The notes: a model not told the origin generated them from the letters alone. DNA of 64,000 bases from Paenarthrobacter sp. PH39-S1 (GCF_030063245.1 NZ_JASISR010000005.1:106690-170689), one strand, 5' to 3'; counted from the first letter of the stretch, positions 25,460 through 34,150 are shown. Numbers and translations: made by a program.

Positions 25460-26899
25460 GTGACCGATCTTTTCGACAGTTCTTTTTCCGACCCGGACGG
25501 CGGCCAAGACCCGGCGAACGAGGAGTGGCAGGGCCAGGGCATCCCCGCCCGTCCGCGCAGCCCGCTGGCGGTGCGAATGCGTCCGCGCAGCCTGGACGAC
25601 GTGGTCGGCCAGCAGCACCTGCTCGGCTCTGGATCGCCGTTGCGTCTGTTGGCTTCCGGCGCCCAGCAGACCGGCCCGGCCGGTCCCAGCTCGGTCATCC
25701 TGTGGGGGCCGCCGGGCACGGGTAAAACCACGCTGGCGCATGTCATCGCCCGCGGCCCGGGACGGAAATTCGTGGAACTCTCCGCGATCACCGCCGGCGT
25801 CAAGGACGTCCGCAAGGTCATGGATGAGGCGCTGACCGCCCGGGATCTGCACCGGCGGACCACCGTACTGTTCCTGGACGAGATTCATCGATTCAACAAG
25901 GCCCAGCAGGACGCTCTGCTTCCCGGCGTGGAAAACCGCTGGGTGGTGCTCATCGCGGCCACCACCGAGAATCCGTCATTTTCGGTGGTTGCGCCGCTGC
26001 TGTCGCGCTCTTTGCTGCTGACGCTGCGGCCGTTGACCGACGACGACGTGCGCGCGCTGGTTTTGCGGGCGGTGGCGGACCCGCGCGGCCTGTCCGGCAA
26101 GGTCAGGCTCAGGGAGGAGGCCCTGGATCATCTGGTCCGCCTGGCCGGCGGCGACGCCCGGCGTGCGCTGACCACGCTGGAGGCTGCAGCCGGTGTTGCC
26201 CATGCCGATGGCGGCAGCCCCGGGAAGGCAAACGCCGGATCCAGCCCGGAACCGGTGCTGGTGGAGCTCTGCCACGCCGAACGGGCGGTGGATGCCGCGG
26301 CCGTACGCTACGACCGGGCAGGCGACCAGCACTACGACGTGATCAGCGCCTTCATAAAATCCATCCGGGGCTCGGATGTCGATGCGGCCCTGCATTATCT
26401 GGCCCGCATGCTGGAGGCGGGGGAGGACCCTCGGTTCGTGGCGCGCCGCATTATCATCTCCGCCGCCGAAGATATCGGCATGGCGGATCCAACCGCCCTG
26501 CAGACGGCGGTGGCGGCGGCCCAAGCGGTGGCGCTGATTGGCATGCCGGAGGCCCGCATTGTGCTCGCCGAGGCGGTGGTTCATCTGGCCACGGCACCGA
26601 AATCGAACGCGGCCTATCTGGGCATCAACGCGGCCATTGCCGATGTCCGGGCCGGGCTTGGCACGATGATCCCGGCCCCGTTGCGTGACGCCCACTATCC
26701 GGGATCCAAGCAGCTTGGCCACGGCAAGGGCTACATCTACTCCCACGACGAGCCGCATTCCGTCGCCGCTCAGCAGTATCCCCCGGATGACCTGGTGGGT
26801 AGGGACTACTATCAGCCCACCGCGAACGGCGCGGAACGTGAGATCTCCGCCCGACTGACCCGGCTGCGCGGCATCATCCGCTCAAACGACGCGAAATAG
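25460..26899 (+). CDS. rarA: Replication-associated recombination protein RarA (MgsA)
   Basis: AAA+ ATPase of the clamp-loader clade that acts at stalled replication forks. The 479-residue protein shows [16 protein letters not shown], Walker [10 protein letters not shown], Walker [19 protein letters not shown], sensor 1 [11 protein letters not shown], and the MgsA-specific C-terminus ([74 protein letters not shown]). Length is slightly above the usual 440-450 because of an acidic N-terminus and a Gly/Ser-rich insert near 255-265. GTG 25460 probably starts a leaderless transcript. In relatives rpsD follows; here 5.7 kb of accessory sequence intervenes. Confidence 0.95.
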   Translation: MTDLFDSSFSDPDGGQDPANEEWQGQGIPARPRSPLAVRMRPRSLDDVVGQQHLLGSGSPLRLLASGAQQTGPAGPSSVILWGPPGTGKTTLAHVIARGPGRKFVELSAITAGVKDVRKVMDEALTARDLHRRTTVLFLDEIHRFNKAQQDALLPGVENRWVVLIAATTENPSFSVVAPLLSRSLLLTLRPLTDDDVRALVLRAVADPRGLSGKVRLREEALDHLVRLAGGDARRALTTLEAAAGVAHADGGSPGKANAGSSPEPVLVELCHAERAVDAAAVRYDRAGDQHYDVISAFIKSIRGSDVDAALHYLARMLEAGEDPRFVARRIIISAAEDIGMADPTALQTAVAAAQAVALIGMPEARIVLAEAVVHLATAPKSNAAYLGINAAIADVRAGLGTMIPAPLRDAHYPGSKQLGHGKGYIYSHDEPHSVAAQQYPPDDLVGRDYYQPTANGAEREISARLTRLRGIIRSNDAK

Positions 26900-26900
26900 C

Positions 26901-26926
26901 GCTGCAAATGCGCGCTGCAAATGCGC
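26901..26926 (+). repeat. 13-bp tandem repeat after rarA
   Basis: GCTGCAAATGCGC occurs twice in succession directly behind the rarA stop, followed by a further partial copy (GCTGCC). No function apparent. Confidence 0.8.
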
Positions 26927-26960
26927 GCTGCCAGATGGGTTCCGGGCAGGCCGAATGTTC

Positions 26961-27149
26961 TCAACCGCCGATGGCCCGGACAGCAAGACCACAGAAACAG
27001 CGGGAGTGGGAGGCGCAGTAACCGTCCCCGGCGTGGCCGGACAGATCGGATCGTTTGACCGTTTCCCGTGACATGCCGCAGGGCACCGAGGTGGAGTCGA
27101 GAAGGCGCAGGATCTCGTGCCAGGACGGGGTGTCCCGGGCCAGCAATTA
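26961..27149 (-). pseudogene. Transposase relic, IS982-like
   Basis: About 60 residues in one frame (EILRLLDSTSVPCGMSRETV, KRSDLSGHAGDGYCASHSRC) match the middle of IS982-family transposases, where the first Asp of the DDE triad lies in the LRLLDST segment. Both ends are missing and the frame closes in GGWG-less sequence, so it cannot work. No inverted repeats were found. It sits between rarA and the hairpin that probably was the rarA terminator. Confidence 0.55.
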
Positions 27150-27151
27150 GC

Positions 27152-27187
27152 AGACCCCCGGCGCGAAGGCGCCCGGGGTCTGTTCTG
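27152..27187 (+). terminator. Terminator hairpin downstream of rarA
   Basis: AGACCCCCGGCGC (27152-27164) and GCGCCCGGGGTCT (27169-27181) pair with one mismatch around GAAG and run into GTTCTG. It lies 250 bases after rarA because the IS982-like relic separates them. Confidence 0.65.
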
Positions 27188-27221
27188 CAACAAGCCGGAT
27201 TAGGACTTACTCATCTACTAG

Positions 27222-28556
27222 TACTTTGTTAGGTTGGGGCGCGTGATTGGCAGTGGGGGCAGTAACCGAGCCAAACGGCGAGGACTTGTTGGAGTTCTCT
27301 GATGATGCCGTACAGGCTCAGGCGGCCCCAGCTGCTTTTGGGTTCTTGAGCCGCAGCCTGGTGATGAAGAGGTGGGCCGCGGTCACGAGGGCGACGTGGC
27401 GGTGCCAGCCGGTGAAGGAGCGTCCCTCGAAGCGGGAGAGTCCGAGTCCGGTCTTGAGTTCGCGGTAGTCGTGCTCGATGCGCCACCTCATTTTTGCGAG
27501 TCGGACGAGGGTCTTCAGCTTCGTGTCGGCGGGCAGGTCTGAGAGCCAGAAGTCGGTGGGTCCGGGTTCGCTGGGCGGCCATTCGGCGAGCATCCACTGC
27601 TCGGGCAGGGACCGTCCTCATTCAGCGGGAGGTCGCGGTTGGCGGGGCGGATGCGCAGGGCCAGGACGCGTGATTTCATTGGCCGCGCTCCGGTTGCCGG
27701 GACCGGTCATGATGCCGTGGCGCCACGTGGCCTGATGGAGCTCTTTGCGTTCCGCGGCGAGGGCCAGCTCCCGCAGCGAGGATGGTTTCTCCCGGTACCG
27801 GTCCGCTCCGAGGGCCCGCGCCCGCTGTAGGGTGCGGGTGCGGGTTCGGGCACGGCATGGCCCGGGTGGGCGCTGGTGGAGGGCTTGACCGCCAGCACGT
27901 ACCCGATGCGCCGGTCGGCCAGGCCCTGGCGGAACGCGGTGATTTCCCCGTACCCGGCATCGGCCACGACCACCGGGGGGACCAGTCCCCAGACGGTGGC
28001 CTCATCAATCATTTCCAGGGCCTGGGACCATTTCGTGCGGTGCCGGACCGTGTCCGGGATCCCTGCCCGAGACCGCCGTTCCTGGATCCGGGAGGCGTCC
28101 TCGTTCGTCTCCGCGCAGGTATCGTCCCAGTCCTCGGGGACGAAGAGCCGCCAGTTCAGAGGGCACGAGGCCGCATCGGTGGCCCTGTGCAGGCTGACGC
28201 CGATCTGGCAGTTCCCGATCTTCCCCAACGTGCCAGAGTACTGGCGGGCCACACATGGGGAGGCCGGCCCGTCCTTTTTGAACCCGGTGTCATCGATCAC
28301 CCAGGCCTCGGGCCCGATCGTTTCCACTGCCCTCACCCATGGGCTGCATCGACTTGCGTCGGCCATCGAGCATCAACCCCCGCAGGTACAGGCTGCCCTT
28401 GGCCCGCTGGTCCTTGCGCGGCAGCGACGCGAAGACCTCGCCCACGAAGTCCTCCAGCTCGGTCCGCACCGCTGCGATCTCATCATCCTTCACGGTCCGA
28501 AATTAACAGACCCGCGACAGGATTAAAAGAGCAACACTCAAAAACCTAACAAAGTA
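27222..28556 (-). mobile_element. IS701-family insertion sequence, decayed
   Basis: 1335 bases bounded by perfect 14-base terminal inverted repeats, TACTTTGTTAGGTT (27222-27235) and AACCTAACAAAGTA (28543-28556), and flanked on both sides by the direct repeat CTACTAG (27215-27221 and 28557-28563), the probable target duplication or an extended CTAG-type target. Inside is a frameshifted transposase gene on the minus strand. Intact ends but a broken transposase suggest it could move only if a relative elsewhere supplies the enzyme. It landed next to an ABC-transporter stump. Confidence 0.8.
27318..28493 (-). pseudogene. IS701-family transposase, several frameshifts
   Basis: Read on the minus strand in pieces: N-terminus from ATG 28493 (DFVGEVFASLPRKDQRAKGS, RGLMLDGRRKSMQPM), then a jump to the frame from 28366 carrying the first acidic motif (PEAWVIDDTGFKKDG, ARQYSGTLGKIGNCQIGVSL) and the second (VVVADAGYGE), then the C-terminal frame ending at 27318 with the Glu motif KMRWRIEHDYRELKTGLGLSRFEGRSF. 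At least two frameshifts and a small deletion after MQPM separate the pieces. A full-length enzyme would be about 400 residues. Clearly inactive as it stands. Confidence 0.8.
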
Positions 28557-28574
28557 CTACTAGGATGCTGAGTC

Positions 28575-28720
28575 ATGGACCATGTCATCGAAGTGCAGGG
28601 CCTCCGGAAGTCCTTTGGCGGCCGTGAAGTCCTGCATGGCATCGGCTTCAAGGTGGAGCGGGGCGAGGTATTCGGCGTCATTTGGACCTAACGGGGCGGG
28701 CAAGACCATTACCATGGGCT
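28575..28720 (+). pseudogene. N-terminal stump of an ABC transporter ATPase
   Basis: Starts cleanly at ATG 28575 with MDHVIEVQGLRKSFGGREVL and continues HGIGFKVERGEVFGVI, the normal start of a drug-type ABC ATPase. The frame then breaks: one extra T in the run at about 28680-28683 (GTCATTTGG) shifts the Walker A motif, which reads GPNGAGKT in the next frame. Homology ends within about ten codons after Walker A, so everything from the Q-loop on is lost. The IS701 end is only 18 bases upstream. Confidence 0.7.
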
Positions 28721-28823
28721 TGCCTGTGGGGATATCTGAACACGCTAACAAACCCCAACCAAGCCCAGGAAACCGGTGGTTGGATAGGACCACGTTCTGT
28801 CCCCCGAGGCATGAGGAGCCGCT

Positions 28824-29312
28824 ATGCGCGCAGCCGACCTGCAAGTTGCTTTACCCGTTGTGCGCCGTGAGACCAATGCGGTGGAAGCCGGACGCCTGAT
28901 CGCGGATAGCGGACTGGTGGGGCTGGTTATTGCAAACAAGCTGGGAGTCCCCACAGCGATAGTCTCGGCCGTGGACGTGCTGCGGCTGATGGTGCCCGGT
29001 TACCTTCTGGATGACGTGTCGCTGGCGGCCGTGTTCGACGAGGCCGGGGCCGCTGAGTTGTGGGAACATCTTGCCGAACGGACCGTCGGGGAGATGCTTG
29101 ACGATGAGGGCGTTGCCGTCCGCAAGATCCTGACCATCGAGTCCGACGCGGAGCTGGTCGAGATCGCGGCGCGCATGGTCGATGCCCGCACCCAGATTGC
29201 CCTGGTCCGCGACTCGCCTCGGGATGCCCCGATGTTTGTCACTCTTCCCGCCGTCATCAAGACCGTCCTGGCCAGCGCCGGCGCTCCTGACTCACGGAGC
29301 GAGGAGCAGTGA
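28824..29312 (+). CDS. CBS-domain protein, probable permease regulator
   Basis: 162-residue soluble protein with a CBS-pair layout: LQVALPVVRRETNAVEAGRLIADSGLVGLVIANKLGVPTAIVSAVDVLRLM (first CBS) and VGEMLDDEGVAVRKILTIESDAELVEIAARMVDARTQIALVRD (second). CBS pairs bind adenine nucleotides and often control transporters. ATG 28824 has GAGGAG 7-12 bases upstream. It overlaps the next gene by 4 bases (GTGA), so the two form a translationally coupled pair, and I infer that it regulates or senses for the permease. An inverted repeat CCAACCA...TGGTTGG lies in the 100 bases upstream, but no good promoter was seen. Confidence 0.8.
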   Translation: MRAADLQVALPVVRRETNAVEAGRLIADSGLVGLVIANKLGVPTAIVSAVDVLRLMVPGYLLDDVSLAAVFDEAGAAELWEHLAERTVGEMLDDEGVAVRKILTIESDAELVEIAARMVDARTQIALVRDSPRDAPMFVTLPAVIKTVLASAGAPDSRSEEQ

Positions 29313-30598
29313 CGGGCCAGGTCATTCTTGCTCTCGGTGTCTTTCTCACAGCGTATGTTCTGATCGCTACCGAAAAGCTGCCCCGGATGACCACCGCGCT
29401 GGGCGGCGCAGCTGCAATGGTGCTGATCGGTGCCACCAATGACACGGGAATGTTTTTTTCGGAGGAGAGCGGGATCGACTGGAATGTCATCTTCCTGCTG
29501 CTGGCCATGATGATTATTGTCGGCATCCTCCGGCAGACGGGACTCTTCGAGTTCCTCGCGATCTGGGCGGCGAAGAAGGCCCGGGGCTATCCGTTCCGGA
29601 TCATGGTTATCCTGGTGGTCATCACGGCCGTGCTCTCGGCACTTCTGGACAACGTCACCACAGTGCTGCTCACCGCCCCCGTCACCCTCCTGGTTTGCGA
29701 GCGGCTCGCCGCGCCGCCCGTTCCCTTCCTGATCGCGGAGGTGATGGCCAGCAACATCGGCGGCACGGCAACGCTGATCGGCGACCCTCCAAACATCATC
29801 ATCGCCAGCCGCGGGGGCCTGACCTTCAACGACTTCATCATCAACCTCGCACCCATAATCGCGGTCCTCCTCGTCGTCTTCATCGGACTGTGCCGCTGGA
29901 TGTTCCGCTCAGCCTTCCGTTTCCATCCGGACCGGGCCGCGCGGGTCATGGCCCTGAACGAGAAGGAGGCTTTGGGCGAAAGGTCATTGTTGATCAAATC
30001 GCTCGTGGTGGTGGGCCTGGTGCTGATCGGTTTCGTTGCCCGGCCGCTGTTGGGCCTCGCACCGTCCCTAGTCGCGATGCTCGGCGCAGGCCTCCTCATC
30101 CTGCTCGCCCGGCTTGAACCGCGAAAAGTGTTCGGGGACGTCGAATGGGAGACGCTGCTGTTCTTTGCGGGCCTGTTCATCATGATCGGTTCCCTGGTCA
30201 ACCTTGGAGTCATCGACGCAGTGGGCAACGCCGCCGCTTCTCTCATCGGGGACAACTACGACGTCGCCGCTGTCGCAATGCTCGCAGGCTCGGCTTTCGC
30301 GTCCGGCATCATTGACAACATCCCCTACGTGGCCACACTCGCTCCGATTACGCATGACCTTGTGGAGGCAGGAGGCGCCGCAGCCAAGCCCCTCTGGTGG
30401 GCGCTGGCCCTCGGGGCGGACCTCGGCGGCAACGCCACCGCAGTGGGAGCCAGCGCAAACGTCGTCGTCATCGGGATAGCTAAGCGCTACGACCACCCCA
30501 TCTCGTTCTGGACGTTCACCAAATACGGGCTGGTGGTCACCGCCGTCACCGTAGGGCTCTGCGTGCCCTACCTGCTCCTGCGGTACTACCTGTTCTGA
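29309..30598 (+). CDS. ArsB/NhaD-type ion permease (IT superfamily, SLC13/P-protein-like)
   Basis: 429-residue polytopic membrane protein with about 11 hydrophobic segments. Signature parts are the two pseudo-repeats LLDNVTTVLLTAPVTLL...EVMASNIGGTATLIGDPPNIIIA and SGIIDNIPYVATLAPI...LGADLGGNATAVGASANVVVIGIA, typical of the ArsB/NhaD/P-protein group that moves anions or exchanges Na+/H+. The cargo cannot be read from the sequence; no arsenic or regulatory genes accompany it. GTG 29309 overlaps the CBS gene. The pair is the only intact cargo of the accessory stretch between rarA and rpsD. Confidence 0.85.
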   Translation: MTGQVILALGVFLTAYVLIATEKLPRMTTALGGAAAMVLIGATNDTGMFFSEESGIDWNVIFLLLAMMIIVGILRQTGLFEFLAIWAAKKARGYPFRIMVILVVITAVLSALLDNVTTVLLTAPVTLLVCERLAAPPVPFLIAEVMASNIGGTATLIGDPPNIIIASRGGLTFNDFIINLAPIIAVLLVVFIGLCRWMFRSAFRFHPDRAARVMALNEKEALGERSLLIKSLVVVGLVLIGFVARPLLGLAPSLVAMLGAGLLILLARLEPRKVFGDVEWETLLFFAGLFIMIGSLVNLGVIDAVGNAAASLIGDNYDVAAVAMLAGSAFASGIIDNIPYVATLAPITHDLVEAGGAAAKPLWWALALGADLGGNATAVGASANVVVIGIAKRYDHPISFWTFTKYGLVVTAVTVGLCVPYLLLRYYLF

Positions 30599-30795
30599 CG
30601 ACACCAGGTTTCCTATGGTCTAGCGGATGACTGTGGCCGCGGCCTCTCGAACCGACTGGGCTCAACGCCATCTGTAGCAACACACGCATTGTTGGCGAAT
30701 CCCGCCGGGGCAGACGTGGGAGTCAAGGCCACATCCAGATCGCGATTTACCCGGCGAAGGGAGGCACCCAACGGGAACCCCTGCCAGGACTGCCG

Positions 30796-31026
30796 TTAGT
30801 GGAGGCATCCCTCAACGTTTTCTGGATCCGGACCGTCATCGGGCCCGATGACGGACGCGGCGTAGCGGGCGTTACTTGCGGAAACGGCGCCGGCCCATCG
30901 AGTGGCAGCTGTAATTTCCAGCCCGGTGAGGCGCGAGAGGATGGCGGGAAGCAACTGCCCCGCCAGCGCGGTCAGGACTCCTGACCGGACGGTCTGGGAG
31001 GTAACGTGGGGGGCTATTCCGATCAA
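30796..31026 (-). pseudogene. Possible relic of a tyrosine recombinase C-terminus
   Basis: The segment SGVLTALAGQLLPAILSRLTGLEITAATRWAG resembles the last part of actinobacterial plasmid-type integrases, where LTALA...L...LG...TA.RWA precedes the C-terminal end. No start, catalytic Arg/His/Tyr or longer homology is present. Treated as a relic with low confidence; chance similarity is possible. Confidence 0.3.
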
Positions 31027-31188
31027 ATTGAGGCGCTTGGTGATCGCTTGGCAGACACGCCGCTACGCGGGCATTACCAAATGATTCTTCGATAGCAGCT
31101 ACGCGGGCATCTTTGATGAGTCAACGCGGGGACTCGACAGTAGAAGCAGCATCATTTACCGTAAGCATCAGCGCGGCCTTCCGCGGTA

Positions 31189-31233
31189 GATCGGCCCGGC
31201 ATGGAGCTTAGAAAATCTGATGCCGGGCCGATC
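31189..31233. repeat. Perfect 14-bp inverted repeat
   Basis: GATCGGCCCGGCAT (31189-31202) and ATGCCGGGCCGATC (31220-31233) with 17 bases between. A terminator lacks a T-run after it; an end of a lost mobile element or a protein-binding site are alternatives. Confidence 0.7.
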
Positions 31234-31326
31234 GTCTTTAACAGGTCATCGCCAGCCTCGCGCCGACGACCACACAAAACAAGACCTCACGCCATCAACC
31301 GCCCATCGTCACCAACTATGACGGCC

Positions 31327-31892
31327 TCAGCACCAGATCAGATGACGCATAACAGCAGCCCGAACAGAATCCTTAGCGCCAACCACTGTTACCCTGCAGC
31401 TCAGAACCCGGGTACCAGCGAGCCGGCGGCCGTCGACGGCGAGCACGGTACCGGTGATGAATGAGGACGCGTCAGAGCGCAGCCCCGGCGATCTCCACGA
31501 CTTGGCCAACCGGCCGAAAAAGAAACCTTCCGCGCAGACTGACGGCGATCGCGCTGTCGAGCTGCTCACTGGTCCACCCGGCCGTCGGAGCGGGCGGCCG
31601 ACCTCCGCCTGCTGCATTGTTGACCGCCACGTCGAGCCACCCGAACTGTGACCCAATGCCGGCCAGGAGCCCGCAGACCGACGGCTCGCTCGTCAGGTCG
31701 GCCGGCATCGCCACAGCAAGTCCACCGCTACCGGTGATAGGCTGCACCTGCCGTGACAGGGCTGCGGAATCGTGAGAGGCGAGTACGACATACGCGCCGG
31801 CTCCGGCCAGAGCCGCGGCGATGGCCGCGCCGATCACATGGCTCGCCGGTGAACAGTGCGACCTTCCCGTCGAGGCGTCCGGAACTGGTCAT
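31327..31892 (-). pseudogene. Short-chain dehydrogenase, frameshifted and internally deleted
   Basis: N-terminus MTSSGRLDGKVALFTG begins at 31892; the frame shifts within the glycine-rich cofactor motif and resumes as IGAAIAAALAGAGAYVVLAS, then LDVAVNNAAGGG. The middle with the Tyr-x-x-x-Lys active site is absent, and the end (DASSFITGTVLAVDGRRLAG) is found in yet another frame. A functional SDR would be about 250 residues. It overlaps the tail of the membrane-protein remnant upstream on the same strand. Confidence 0.65.
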
Positions 31893-32486
31893 CTTTCCTG
31901 TCGATTCGCGGCGGCCGGTTCTGCGGGAGGAGGAAGCCGACCGCAACGAGCCAAGGGAGGCCGTCAAACCGCCCAACCGGGAGCAGGATCTGGAGCGGCG
32001 CGATGGGCACGGAGAGGAAGCTCAGTTCGGACAAGCCGGCGACGAGAAAACCCAGGCCGACGACGTACCCGAGGCCGCCGGCGATGAATCCGAGAAACGA
32101 CAGGGCGTGGGTGAGCGTCACATCGGTGGTGATCTCGGGGTGGCTCAGAACCCAGCTCAACAGAGCCGAGAGCTTGAGAAAACGGTTGCGCTGATGCCGT
32201 CGGAGAATCCGATGCCCGGCCCGGGGACGCGTACACCAAGGCGAAGCTGACGCGCGTAGATGGTTGCGGCGAAGATGCCCAGGGGCACAGCCCAGCTCGC
32301 CGGCGCTAACGCTCTCGACACGGACCTCCACCAGGACACCAAATAGGCGCCCCAAATAACTGCTAGAATCGTTGGTGCACCGGCAAGCCTTGGCTCCATA
32401 CCTGCTGCCCTTCCTGACTTTCCGGCCTGTTCGATCCGTCGAACCAGCCAGATCAGCGATGCAGGTATGCCCAGCGGTTGCAGCAA
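31834..32486 (-). pseudogene. Membrane protein remnant, frameshifted
   Basis: The N-terminal part reads in one frame (LGIPASLIWLVRRIEQAG, ILAVIWGAYLVSWWRSV) and the C-terminal part in another (LSWVLSHPEITTDVTLTHAL, SFLGFIAGGLGYVVGLGFLV, LPWLVAVGFLLP). Together they look like a small polytopic membrane protein of a type common in actinobacteria with no known function. The frame change lies around 32150-32200. Both halves are hydrophobic at matching positions, which is why I read them as one broken gene rather than two chance frames. Confidence 0.45.
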
Positions 32487-32617
32487 CGGGCAGCGGTAGC
32501 CCTAGCTCTCCATGATGGAGGCCGGAAACATAATCAAGCATTGGCATTGTCCGTTCGGGTATTTATCCGTTCGGCTGATGGCAGCGAGCTTTACCGCATG
32601 AATATTGGAAGGACAAC

Positions 32618-33244
32618 GTGGCTAACAACCTACGTGCCCGCCGCCAGGCCCGCCTCTCGCGGTCCCTCGGCATCGCTCTTACCCCCAAGGCAGCTAAGTA
32701 CCTCGAGCGCCGCCCCTACGGTCCCGGTGAGCATGGCCGAGCCCGCAAGAAGCAGGACAGTGACTACGCAGTTCGACTGCGTGAAAAGCAGCGTCTGCGC
32801 GCCCAGTACGGCATCCGCGAAGCACAGATGACCCGTGCCTTCGAGGAAGCCAAGCGCACCAAGGGGCTGACCGGTGAAAACCTGGTGGAGTTGCTGGAAA
32901 TGCGTCTGGATGCCCTCGTGCTCCGTGCCGGCTTCGCCCGCACGACGGCTCAGGCACGCCAGCTTGTGGTGCACCGTCACATCATGGTTGACGGCGCCCG
33001 CGTGGACCGCCCGTCATACCGTGTTGCCGAAGGCCAGCTCATCCACGTGCACCAGCGCAGCGAGACCATGGTCCCCCTGCAGGTTGCAGCGGCCGGCGCA
33101 CACCGCGACGTGCTGCCCATGGTTCCCGCTTACCTTGACGTCAAGCTCGAAAGCCTCCAGGCCCGCCTCGTGCGCCGTCCGAAGCGCTCCGAGGTCCCCG
33201 TGACCTGCGAAGAGCAGCTGGTTGTTGAATTCTACTCACGCTAA
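32618..33244 (+). CDS. rpsD: 30S ribosomal protein S4
   Basis: S4 nucleates 30S assembly and binds 16S rRNA. 208 residues starting MANNLRARRQARLSRSLGIAL with YLERRPYGPGEHG and the S4 RNA-binding domain (LEMRLDALVLRAGFARTTAQARQLVVHRHIMVDGARV). The N-terminus has no zinc-binding Cys residues, so it is the zinc-independent type. GTG 32618 follows GGAAGGACAA. In this group rpsD stands outside the ribosomal protein operons, between rarA and alaS. A clear terminator follows. Confidence 0.97.
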   Translation: MANNLRARRQARLSRSLGIALTPKAAKYLERRPYGPGEHGRARKKQDSDYAVRLREKQRLRAQYGIREAQMTRAFEEAKRTKGLTGENLVELLEMRLDALVLRAGFARTTAQARQLVVHRHIMVDGARVDRPSYRVAEGQLIHVHQRSETMVPLQVAAAGAHRDVLPMVPAYLDVKLESLQARLVRRPKRSEVPVTCEEQLVVEFYSR

Positions 33245-33315
33245 ATCCGTTTAGCCCACAGTAGATCCGTTGCGGCGACCCCGGATCGGAAGCAGGACGG
33301 GCAGAAGCCTGAAGA

Positions 33316-33346
33316 GAAGCCCGCGGCACGCGCCGCGGGCTTCTTT
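33316..33346 (+). terminator. Terminator of rpsD
   Basis: Perfect 12-base arms GAAGCCCGCGGC (33316-33327) and GCCGCGGGCTTC (33332-33343) around ACGC, followed by TTTG. The best terminator in the window. Confidence 0.9.
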
Positions 33347-33413
33347 GTAGGTAAGGTACTAACGGAACAGAACGCAGATTTTCCTACCCCCCAAAGAGAA
33401 GAGGCGGCGCACC

Positions 33414-33791
33414 ATGTCCGGTGGAGATATTGCAGGCTTGATAGCGGCAGGCGTTTTCGCCGTGCTGGTGGCCATTCTGGCCGTCCCCGTATTCAAGCTG
33501 GGCCGGGTGTTTGATGAAGTCCGGCGCACCATCGCGACCATCAGCGAGGGCACGACGCCGCTGATCGACGAGGTGACGGCGACGGTCTCCACGACCAACG
33601 CCCAGCTGCAGAAAGTGGACGGAATTTCCAACAACGTCTCTGACGCCACCGCGAATATTTCCGCACTCTCCTCGTTGCTGGCCGCAACGGTCGGATCGCC
33701 TGTAATCAAGGTCGCAGCCTTCTCCTACGGCGTGCGGTCCGCCGTGTCGGGGCGCCGCAGCAGCAGATCCCGGCATTTGCGCAGCCGCTAG
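33414..33791 (+). CDS. DUF948 membrane protein
   Basis: 125 residues: an N-terminal membrane helix (about 6-26, IAGLIAAGVFAVLVAILAVPV) then a long polar helix (LGRVFDEVRRTIATISEGTTPLIDEVTATVSTTNAQLQKVDGIS) typical of DUF948 proteins and a basic Ser/Arg tail. Family function is unknown; the pattern resembles a membrane-bound coiled coil. Located between rpsD and alaS next to the DUF6167-type gene, an arrangement common in Arthrobacter relatives. GAAGAGG precedes the ATG. Confidence 0.85.
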   Translation: MSGGDIAGLIAAGVFAVLVAILAVPVFKLGRVFDEVRRTIATISEGTTPLIDEVTATVSTTNAQLQKVDGISNNVSDATANISALSSLLAATVGSPVIKVAAFSYGVRSAVSGRRSSRSRHLRSR

Positions 33792-33844
33792 AGGCCGCCG
33801 CTATCCGCCAGCCGTGCTGGCGCAGATCAAGGAGTTACCAGACC

Positions 33845-34099
33845 ATGAAGAAGATTTTCTGGCTCGGCGTGGGTATTGCCATCGGCGCCATCGCTGTCCG
33901 CAAGGTGACACAGGCACGTAGTGCCCTCGGTCCCGCCGGCCTGAACCGGGCGGTCGGTCAGCTCAGCGACAGCATCCACAATTTTGCCGACGCCGTGCGG
34001 GAGGGCATGAACGAGCGCGAAGGCGATCTGCGCGGAGCACTTGGGCTCGACGCGGCCGATGCTCCCGGTGCCCCCGGCATCGATCAGCAGAACCGCTGA
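33845..34099 (+). CDS. DUF6167-type small membrane protein
   Basis: 84 residues: a single N-terminal hydrophobic segment (KKIFWLGVGIAIGAIAVRKV) followed by an amphipathic stretch (GLNRAVGQLSDSIHNFADAVREGMNEREGDLR) and an acidic end. Matches the small family found downstream of DUF948 genes in actinobacteria. AAGGAG lies 9-14 bases before ATG 33845. The pair with DUF948 suggests a joint role at the membrane, but no function is known. Confidence 0.75.
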   Translation: MKKIFWLGVGIAIGAIAVRKVTQARSALGPAGLNRAVGQLSDSIHNFADAVREGMNEREGDLRGALGLDAADAPGAPGIDQQNR

Positions 34100-34150
34100 T
34101 TCACCCACTGAGTTCTTTTGTCATTCACCAACGAAGGGTCCCCCAGGATC

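Larger units (their letters stand above)
30599..31326. other. Non-coding region behind the permease gene
   Basis: No intact gene. It holds a possible integrase relic on the minus strand (30796-31026), a short motif GCTACGCGGGCAT occurring twice (about 31061-31073 and 31098-31110), and a perfect 14-base inverted repeat (31189-31233). The rest shows nothing I recognise. Confidence 0.5.

Noticed and set aside
32478..32831. 117-residue frame overlapping the start of rpsD
   Set aside because: Alternative frame over the rpsD N-terminus, which is certain; no independent support.
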